Shown: positions 58,579 through 64,000 of the stretch, piece by piece
Numbering within the stretch: position 1 is the stretch's first letter
Layout of the letters: every line of letters starts with the position of its first letter
NCBI RefSeq assembly: GCF_000220705.2
Contig: NZ_CP023202.1
Coordinates: 6,788,501-6,852,500, forward strand
Direction of reading: 5' to 3'
Source of the DNA: Streptomyces xinghaiensis S187
GTDB lineage: Bacteria; Actinomycetota; Actinomycetes; Streptomycetales; Streptomycetaceae
Length of the DNA stretch: 64,000 nucleotides
Program-made: the position numbers and the translations under genes
Notes under the pieces: generated by a model
Told to the model about the DNA's origin: nothing
Databases searched by the model: none
Seen by the model: only the letters and a program-made list of their open reading frames with translations

Positions 58579-58748
58579 GTTTCCGGAAGCATTGCGGAAA
58601 CACTGGCCTGGTAAAGAAGTTCGACAGACGGCGTTATGGCTGGTCAGCCCTCCCATGGTGTGCTTCATGGTGACGGCAGTGAATCTGATGCCCGCTCACT
58701 GATCAGGTTTCCGGCCCACTTCATCGAAAATTTTCGGAAACATTCCGG
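58579..58748. promoter_or_regulatory. Four GTTTCCG/CGGAAAC sites upstream of the xylanase promoter
   Basis: The heptamer GTTTCCG (58579, 58707) and its complement CGGAAAC (58595, 58735) form two inverted pairs. Around them a 15-bp unit is repeated: CCGGAAGCATTGCGG (58583-58597) and TCGGAAACATTCCGG (58734-58748). A perfect CGAAAATTTTCG lies at 58725-58736. The first pair sits directly beyond the -35. The gap 58344-58816 has no other gene. Confidence 0.65.
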
Positions 58749-58816
58749 ACGGGTCGGCGCCGGGGCGCGAGGGCCACCGCGCCTCGCCGGCGCCATGGGC
58801 CGCGGAGCGGCGGCGC

Positions 58817-60109
58817 TCAGAACCGGTCCGGGCACCAGGGTTCCGTCGCCGTGCGGAGCTGGAGGCCGGCGCGGGCGGCGGCGCCGTGCCGCAGCTCCGT
58901 CACCAGCCGGGCCGCCGCCAGCTGCGGCACGGTCGCCCCGCCCAGGTAGACGGCGCCCAACGCGGCGGCGTCCAGGCGCAGTTCCGGCTCCGCGGTGGTG
59001 GGGGAGAGGCGGCCGGTGCCGTCCTCCGAGGTCTCCAGCAGCCAGCGCCCGGCGAGAGGGCCCTCCGGGTCGGAGACGTCGAGCACGGTGCGGCCGGGCA
59101 CGTCGTAGCGGCGGGCGGCGAAGGCGCGCGGCCCGTCGAGGACGCGGACCCACAGATCGTCGCCCGGCCGCTCGGTCCGCACCGCGGCGCGCGGATTGAC
59201 CAGCCACAGCGGCAGCGGATCGTCCGGCGCGATGTTGCCGATCGCGATCCGGCGCACCAGATCGGTCTCCAGGGCGTACCGCCACAGCGCGGCGGCGGCC
59301 GCGGGGCCGGGGGCGACGTGGTCGAGGACCGTGAGGGTGGCGTCCGGGTCGCCGCCGGTGGTGCGCTGCTCGACGTGGTAGGTGAGCAGTCCGGTGACGC
59401 GCCCGTCCCCGTCCCGGTGGGCGGCGGCGAAGAACGGGACGGGCGGGCCGCCGGCGAGGGCCGCCTCACCCGTGATCTCCTTCCAGTGGTCCGGCGGACG
59501 GCTGATCGCGCCGTGCCGGGTACGCCGGTAGCGGTCGTACAACCCCGGTGCCACGCCGCGCAGTTCGGCCATCCCGATCAGCTCGATCCGGGCTCCCGGG
59601 TCCAGTTCGCCGATGCCGGGCCGCAGACCGCCGGAGCGCGGTACGTCGATGGTCCAGCCGCCGAACCGGGTCGCCCGGCCGAAGCCGGACCGCCCGTAGA
59701 TGCCGTACTCGGCGGCCGTGAGGAGCGCGAAGACATCGCCGCGCTCCCGGGCGAGCGCGAGATCGCGCCGCATCATCCGGGTGAGCAGCCCGCGCCGGCG
59801 GTGGGTGGAGGTGACGGTGACGTCGGCGATCCCGTCGGCGGGCAGCACGGCGCCCCCGGGAACCGTCAGCTCCATCGGGATGCTGCGGAAGGTGCCCACG
59901 CACCGCTCGCCGTCCCAGGCGCCGAGGAAGCGCCCGGGCTCGAAGTGCCGGCGCCACCAGTCGGCGGACGGCTCCGCCCCGGGCCCGTGCCGCAGGAAAC
60001 CGGTGTGGAGGGCGCGCTGCCACTCGGGCCCCTCGCTCTCGCCGGCGAGGCGGACGTCGATGCCGGTGCCGCCGTGGTCCGCGGCCCCTGCTGTCATGGT
60101 CGTCGTCAT
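58817..60109 (-). CDS. Eis-like GNAT N-acetyltransferase, 430 aa
   Basis: Three-part Eis architecture: GNAT domain with VTVTSTHRRRGLLTRMM (acetyl-CoA pyrophosphate loop R/Q-x-x-G-x-G/A type), a second GNAT-like domain, and a SCP2-like C-terminal domain ending in WCPDRF, where the terminal carboxylate serves in catalysis. Eis proteins acetylate aminoglycosides and other amines at several positions. GHWWRRHF-type features (ADWWRRHFEPGRFLGAW) support the family. The ATG at 60109 lies after a weak ribosome site. Monocistronic. Confidence 0.88.
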   Translation of the reverse strand: MTTTMTAGAADHGGTGIDVRLAGESEGPEWQRALHTGFLRHGPGAEPSADWWRRHFEPGRFLGAWDGERCVGTFRSIPMELTVPGGAVLPADGIADVTVTSTHRRRGLLTRMMRRDLALARERGDVFALLTAAEYGIYGRSGFGRATRFGGWTIDVPRSGGLRPGIGELDPGARIELIGMAELRGVAPGLYDRYRRTRHGAISRPPDHWKEITGEAALAGGPPVPFFAAAHRDGDGRVTGLLTYHVEQRTTGGDPDATLTVLDHVAPGPAAAAALWRYALETDLVRRIAIGNIAPDDPLPLWLVNPRAAVRTERPGDDLWVRVLDGPRAFAARRYDVPGRTVLDVSDPEGPLAGRWLLETSEDGTGRLSPTTAEPELRLDAAALGAVYLGGATVPQLAAARLVTELRHGAAARAGLQLRTATEPWCPDRF

Positions 60110-60153
60110 GCCCGCACGGTAGGCGGTCGTCCCGGGGCCGGGCACGCGCGTTT

Positions 60154-60189
60154 CCGGTGGTGCGGACGCGAGTTCTCCCGCACCACCGG
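60154..60189 (-). terminator. Hairpin after the methyltransferase gene
   Basis: CCGGTGGTGCGG (60154-60165) pairs perfectly with CCGCACCACCGG (60178-60189), and outer arms GGCAC/GTGCC (60141-60145, 60191-60195) extend it. It follows the methyltransferase stop by 23 nt. Confidence 0.65.
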
Positions 60190-60211
60190 TGTGCCGGCCC
60201 GCGGCGCGGGC

Positions 60212-61066
60212 CTAACGCTTGACGGCCACTCCGGCCCAGAGGCTGACGGCCGCGTCGGTCAGCTCGCCCAGCCGGACCAGTTCCTCGGTCTCCTCGTCCG
60301 GGTGCCAGCGGTGCGGCACCTCCAGCCCCGGCTCCACCAGCTCCAGCCCGGCGAAGAACCGCTCCACTTCCGCCTTGCTGCGCACCTGGGCGTTGCCGCC
60401 GTCGGCCTTGTAGACGTTGATGGCCTGCTCCCACTCCTCCGGGGCGAAGTCCGGCGTGCACTGGGTGAAGATCAGGTACGAGCCGGGGACCAGCGGCTCC
60501 AGCAGGTGCTTGATGATGCCGTGCGGGTCCTGGTCGTCGGTGATGTAGTGGAAGAGGCCGACGAGGCTCAGCGCGACCGGCTGCTCCAGGTCGAGGGTGT
60601 CGCGGAGTTCGGCCGATTCGAGGATCGAGCGCGGGTCGGTGATGTCCGCCTCGACGTAGGCGGTGCGGCCCTCCGGGGTGCTGCTGAGCAGACCGCGGGC
60701 GTGGGTGAGCACGATCGGGTCGTTGTCGGCGTAGACGACCCGGGATTCCGGCGCCACGGCCTGCACGACCTCGTGCAGGTTGGGACTGGTGGGTATGCCG
60801 GTGCCGATGTCGAGGAACTGGCGTATGCCGCGTTCGGCGAGGTAGCGGGCCGCCCGGTGCATGAAGGAGCGGTTGGTGCGGGCCGCGGTGCGGAAGCCGG
60901 GGAAGGCCTGGAGCAGCTTCTCGGCGACCTCCCGGTCCGGCGGGTAGTGGGTCTTGCCGCCCAGGAAGTAGTCGTAGATGCGTGCGCTGTGATGGCGGTC
61001 CAGGCCCAGGTCACGGCCCGTGCCCTCCGGCCGGGTCTGTCCGCCGGGTTGGATGTTGCCGCCCAT
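60212..61066 (-). CDS. SAM-dependent methyltransferase (DUF574/Methyltransf_19), 284 aa
   Basis: Typical DUF574: HHSARIYDYFLGGKTHYPPDR at the start, SAM motif I FLDIGTGIPTSPNLHEVVQ, VVYADNDPIVLTHARGLL (acidic loop), VALSLVGLFHYI and a C-terminal PHRWHPDEE. Dozens of paralogues occur in Streptomyces, many beside regulators, with unknown substrates. AAGGGG precedes the ATG at 61066. Monocistronic, between hairpins. Confidence 0.92.
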   Translation of the reverse strand: MGGNIQPGGQTRPEGTGRDLGLDRHHSARIYDYFLGGKTHYPPDREVAEKLLQAFPGFRTAARTNRSFMHRAARYLAERGIRQFLDIGTGIPTSPNLHEVVQAVAPESRVVYADNDPIVLTHARGLLSSTPEGRTAYVEADITDPRSILESAELRDTLDLEQPVALSLVGLFHYITDDQDPHGIIKHLLEPLVPGSYLIFTQCTPDFAPEEWEQAINVYKADGGNAQVRSKAEVERFFAGLELVEPGLEVPHRWHPDEETEELVRLGELTDAAVSLWAGVAVKR

Positions 61067-61274
61067 GTGCGCCCCTTCATTCAGGTGATCGATCGTGTTC
61101 GGAATCGTAGCCGCGGCGGGGCCGCGGCTCGGTGTTTCCGCCCACTCAACCACCTTGGCCGATAAGCGGGTTGACCGGCCAGGGTCCGGACGCCGCTATC
61201 CGCCGGGAAGTACGGGGGTGTTCGAGGGGGAAACGGGGCGTACAGGGTGAACCGGGTGAAAGGCGGGCGGTGGA

Positions 61275-61315
61275 GCCCCGGGCCACCGGAAGGGGGTTTT
61301 CCGGCGGCCCGGGGC
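61275..61315 (-). terminator. Hairpin after the amine oxidase operon
   Basis: GCCCCGGGCC-A-CCGGAA (61275-61291) pairs with TTCCGG-C-GGCCCGGGGC (61299-61315), 16 bp with one internal mismatch and a 7-nt loop. It lies 74 nt past the catalytic-subunit stop in the otherwise gene-free stretch 61067-61388, which also holds direct GCGGTCC repeats near 61360. Confidence 0.6.
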
Positions 61316-61388
61316 GGGCGGTGCCCGGCCGGGCGGTGCCGGGCCGGGGGCGGTGGGTCCGCGGTCCGCGGTCCGCGGGGGATGGTGG

Positions 61389-62681
61389 TCAGTGCGGGGC
61401 GCCGTTGTGCCCGGCGAAGTCCGGCGGGGTGAGCGGGCTCATCGCCGTCACATCGCGGGGCACGATCTGGAAGCCCTGCCAGTGCACGGGCATCGGGGCC
61501 TGGTCCTCGTCCCGCGCGTGGTGGTGGAAGCCGACGTTGACCCAGGTGACGGGGTGCTTGAGGGTCTCGCCGTTCACCCACTTGTCCACGCTCTTGCCGG
61601 GGCAGGAGCGGTTGTGGCTGGCGAACTGCTCGCAGGCGTCGTACTGGGTGAAGAACACGTCCTTCCTGGTGTACGGCCGCCCGGGGTACTTGCTGCCGTG
61701 CCCGAGGACGAGTTCGTAGCTGCGCGGGTGGTTGTCCTTGTTCTTGCCGGCGGTGCTGACGACGCGCCACCAGCGCTGGTCCGCCGCGTTGCCCGCGAGT
61801 TCCTTGGTGACCGTGGTGCGCTTGGTCTTCGTCCGCGGCGTGCCGCCGGCCACCGGGGTCGTCGTGGAGTCGAACTGCTCCACCCTGGCCTTCGGGGAGC
61901 CGTCGAGACCGAAGTTGAGCCGCCAGAAGACGTTGTGACTGTGGCTCAGCGCACGGTCCCGGCTGTTCTTGCCGAGCGGCATGCCGTAGCCGTCGGCCGC
62001 GTCGTAGTCGCCGGGGGACAGCTCGCCGGTCGCGCCGACCTGGGTGGAGATGGTGCCGTCGTCGGAGAACCGCCACTCGGTGATGTACTCGTAGTAGGCG
62101 ACCTTGTTGACGGTGTAGACGAGCAGGTCCGTGCCCTGGGCGGTCGACACGCTGCCGCCGTCGTCGGACGCCAGCCGGTAGGCGTGGCCGCGGGCGCGGG
62201 TGGTGACGCACACCCCGTTGACGGCGGGCACGTCGGGCAGCTCGACCTTCTTCAGGGTGCCGCCCGGGCACTCCCTGGTGCCGAGGTTCGCCACGCCCTC
62301 GCCGAAGGAGTAGCCGGTGAGGTCGTCGTACTCGGCCCGGCCGTCGTCGTAGGGGACGTGGATCTGGGCGAGCTTGGCGGTGGTGAGCACGGGGATCGGC
62401 CGCGGCTCACCCTTCGGCTGGTAGGTGATCTTGTCCAGGACCAGACCGGCCTTGGTCGTGTAGTGCCAGCACATCCGCCAGGTCGTGCCGCCCGAGAGCT
62501 TCTTCTCGATCGTGTAGGCCGCGCTGCAGGGTGCCGCCTGCGGTGCGGAGGGCGCCCGCGGCGCGGTGCCGGCCGCGTTGGCCACCGGGCCGGCGGCGGC
62601 CGCGGTACCGCCCACCAGGGCCGTCAGGGCGAGGGCCGCCCGGGCGCGCTTCCGGGCAGGGCTGGGTCGTCGTGTCGACAT
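61389..62681 (-). CDS. Secreted copper amine oxidase catalytic-domain protein, 430 aa
   Basis: A signal peptide (RKRARAALALTALVGGTAAAA) precedes a lone catalytic beta-sandwich of copper amine oxidases. Recognisable blocks: IHVPYDD, Cu ligands H247-x-H249 in LSHSHNVFWRLNF and the third His in GFHHHARDEDQAPMP. The cofactor motif reads VAYYEY (Y197) where TPQ enzymes have xxNYD/E, and the usual catalytic Asp before GE appears as Ser125 (SFGE). The N2/N3 domains are absent here but encoded by the gene 75 nt upstream. Start at ATG 62681; a GTG at 62723 is possible. Confidence 0.78.
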   Translation of the reverse strand: MSTRRPSPARKRARAALALTALVGGTAAAAGPVANAAGTAPRAPSAPQAAPCSAAYTIEKKLSGGTTWRMCWHYTTKAGLVLDKITYQPKGEPRPIPVLTTAKLAQIHVPYDDGRAEYDDLTGYSFGEGVANLGTRECPGGTLKKVELPDVPAVNGVCVTTRARGHAYRLASDDGGSVSTAQGTDLLVYTVNKVAYYEYITEWRFSDDGTISTQVGATGELSPGDYDAADGYGMPLGKNSRDRALSHSHNVFWRLNFGLDGSPKARVEQFDSTTTPVAGGTPRTKTKRTTVTKELAGNAADQRWWRVVSTAGKNKDNHPRSYELVLGHGSKYPGRPYTRKDVFFTQYDACEQFASHNRSCPGKSVDKWVNGETLKHPVTWVNVGFHHHARDEDQAPMPVHWQGFQIVPRDVTAMSPLTPPDFAGHNGAPH

Positions 62682-62756
62682 GCGTGATGACTGCTTTCTG
62701 GTCTGCCGGGGCCGGCCGGGCACCCGGTGAAGTCGGTGAAGGGGGAGGCGGGGAGG

Positions 62757-63584
62757 TCAGCCGATCCGGCTCACGGTGCCGGCGCTGAGGTCGATCACCA
62801 GATGCCGGACGTCGATCCACGGGCCGTCCGTGACCTTGGTGAACAGCCGCACGCAGCGGTGCTCCCCGCAGGCGCGCACCCGGTCCGGCCCCGCGTTCTC
62901 CCCGTCCACCCGGTAGATCATCGCGGTGGTGGTGAGCTGTCCCGGCCCGGTGAGCGCCTTGCCGGTGGCCGCCTTGTAGTCCTGCTTCAGCCCCGCGCCG
63001 AGCGGGTCCGCCAGCAGCACCTCGGCGGCCTCCACGGCCTCCGCGCGGGTGGGCGGCGGCTGCTCGCCCTCGCGGGTCTCCGTCTTCTCGACCTCTCCGG
63101 TCGACAGGTTGACGGTCTTCAGGACGAGCTGGTCGTCCTTGTAGTCGTAGAACGACACCTCCGCGCGGCGCGGCGGTGCCGCGTCGTCCACCTCCGACGG
63201 CTTCAGCTCGACGAGATCCGTGCCGAGCACCTCCGGGCCCCGGTCGCCCTCCACGTCCTCGCTGCCCGAGCGGAGCCCCGGCGTGAGGGCCAGGCGCTCC
63301 ACGCGCCGCAGCTCGTCCGTCGTCAGCCCGTCCCGGCCCACGCCCCGCTCGCCCGCGGGCGGCTCCTCCTCGACCGCACCCGCCGGCTGCCGGCCGGCCG
63401 TGTCCGCCGCCCGGCCGGCGTTCTCCCCGCCGGGCCTCTCCTCCGCCCCGGCGCCGGTCTCCGCGCCGTCGGAGGCCCCCGCGCTGCCCGGCAGCGTCAC
63501 GGCGACCGCGATCGCCGTACCGCTCACCGCGATGGCCGCACCCGCCAACAACTTCCCCACCCGGCGGTGCATCAACGTCCCCAC
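62757..63584 (-). CDS. Exported copper amine oxidase N2/N3-domain-like protein, 275 aa
   Basis: An N-terminal hydrophobic export signal (GKLLAGAAIAVSGTAIAVAV) and a 60-residue Gly/Glu/Pro-rich linker precede two small alpha/beta domains. The first (LTTDELRRVERLAL ... GTDLVELKPSE) resembles N2. The second (RRAEVSFYDYKDDQLV, VNLSTGEVEKT, PPPTRAEAVEAAEVLLADP) resembles N3 of amine oxidases. No catalytic residues. It precedes the catalytic-domain gene by 75 nt on the same strand, so the pair probably makes one split enzyme. GTG start at 63584 with GGGGAG upstream. Confidence 0.65.
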   Translation of the reverse strand: MGTLMHRRVGKLLAGAAIAVSGTAIAVAVTLPGSAGASDGAETGAGAEERPGGENAGRAADTAGRQPAGAVEEEPPAGERGVGRDGLTTDELRRVERLALTPGLRSGSEDVEGDRGPEVLGTDLVELKPSEVDDAAPPRRAEVSFYDYKDDQLVLKTVNLSTGEVEKTETREGEQPPPTRAEAVEAAEVLLADPLGAGLKQDYKAATGKALTGPGQLTTTAMIYRVDGENAGPDRVRACGEHRCVRLFTKVTDGPWIDVRHLVIDLSAGTVSRIG

Positions 63585-63964
63585 TCGTGCTCCCCATCCC
63601 CGTACGTCTCCCCTCGCGCCGAAGTGCGCGACTGGGCAGGAGGACGCCGTGACGGCGAGCGGGGTTCAGCGCCGTTCCCCTCGTTGCGCGTTACGGCGGC
63701 GGCTCCGGGCCCTTCGGGCAACGCCCCTGGCCCGCGGGGCAGTTCACGGGTGGCGGCAGGGGGAGCGGGCAGGGCGGCGGGCCGGGACGGGACCGTGCCG
63801 CACGCATCCGGCCGGGTGGGGTCCCCGGCCGATGCGTTCCGGCACCCCGGGCGGTCCGGCGGAACGGCACGGACATGCGTGCGGAAACCGAAACGGGAAG
63901 GGTAGCGGCGCCGGCCGGTGGCGGAGCGGTTTGACGTGCCTCCGGAAGGGACACCCGCACCGCC
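63585..63964. other. Divergent intergenic region at the right end
   Basis: This 380-bp region should hold promoters for the amine oxidase pair (left) and the gene starting at 63965 (right). I see no supported gene and no clear promoter pair. Confidence 0.45.
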
Positions 63965-64000
63965 ATGACGAGCGGACTGCTGAAAGGCGCCCTGGCCGGC
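63965..64000 (+). CDS. Start of an unknown gene cut by the window edge
   Basis: Twelve codons are visible (MTSGLLKGALAG). GGAAGGGA lies about 15 nt upstream. The start resembles small Streptomyces membrane proteins that begin with KGALAG-type glycine-alanine helices, but too little is present to assign. Confidence 0.45.
   Translation, partial: MTSGLLKGALAG

Noticed and set aside
61353..62687. + strand open frame opposite the amine oxidase
   Set aside because: Gly/Val/Ala-rich antisense translation; the reverse strand has copper-ligand motifs.
1..64000. CRISPR arrays, insertion sequences, tRNA genes, att sites
   Set aside because: I looked for regular spaced repeats, transposase motifs, cloverleafs and integrases and saw none. 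The only repeats are short GC-rich tandem duplications.

Overview
The window is very GC-rich, and almost every gene carries a GGAGG-type ribosome site or a short start/stop overlap. F420-type enzymes, Tat and lipoprotein exports, a SpoIIE-phosphatase/histidine-kinase cassette, a sugar ABC operon without its own ATPase, and DUF5133, DUF6098 and DUF574 proteins all point to a Streptomyces chromosome. The content is accessory and saprophytic rather than core. I see no rRNA, tRNA, insertion sequence, integrase or CRISPR array.

Layout. 1-6.1 kb: edge of a SpoIIE-type phosphatase, a helical protein, a molybdopterin oxidoreductase, a small charged protein, a phosphoesterase and a pyruvyl-transferase-like protein. 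6.3-18.8 kb: stress and redox genes, including an F420-type PPOX protein, a membrane acyltransferase, a ZIP-like transporter, a ferritin-like/hemerythrin operon, an SDR behind a sigma-B-like promoter, a phospholipase-D synthase, an F420-reductase-like protein, and a GlxA regulator divergent from a quinone reductase. 18.9-22.2 kb: a three-gene signalling cassette (REC-PP2C, CHASE3 kinase, response regulator) joined by 4-nt overlaps. 22.6-28.2 kb: secreted endonuclease I, a LysR gene divergent from a DUF6817 gene, DUF5133, an SGNH esterase with a perfect CebR-type box upstream, and a questin-oxidase-like gene. 28.3-35.8 kb: a CPA1 antiporter followed by a complete Mrp Na+/H+ antiporter operon (A/B fused, C, D, E, F, G) with a candidate cobalamin riboswitch in its leader.

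36.5-58.3 kb is a plant-polysaccharide region: a secreted beta-helix protein, an SDR, a PQQ sugar dehydrogenase, a LacI regulator, GH43 arabinofuranosidase, GH43-CBM13 galactanase, a DUF2264 protein, GH2 beta-galactosidase with a lipoprotein/permease/permease operon, a ROK regulator and a Tat-exported GH11 xylanase. The combined activities (arabinose, beta-1,3-galactan, possibly glucuronate, then galactose release after import) fit arabinogalactan use. Promoters of the transporter operon and of the ROK gene share the same -35/-10 architecture and an overlapping 23-bp element, which implies one regulator for both. The xylanase gene has its own set of GTTTCCG/CGGAAAC sites.

58.8-64 kb: an Eis-like acetyltransferase, a DUF574 methyltransferase, and a copper amine oxidase whose N-terminal (N2/N3) and catalytic domains are encoded as two separate exported proteins, with unusual residues at the cofactor site. 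The window ends in the first codons of another gene.
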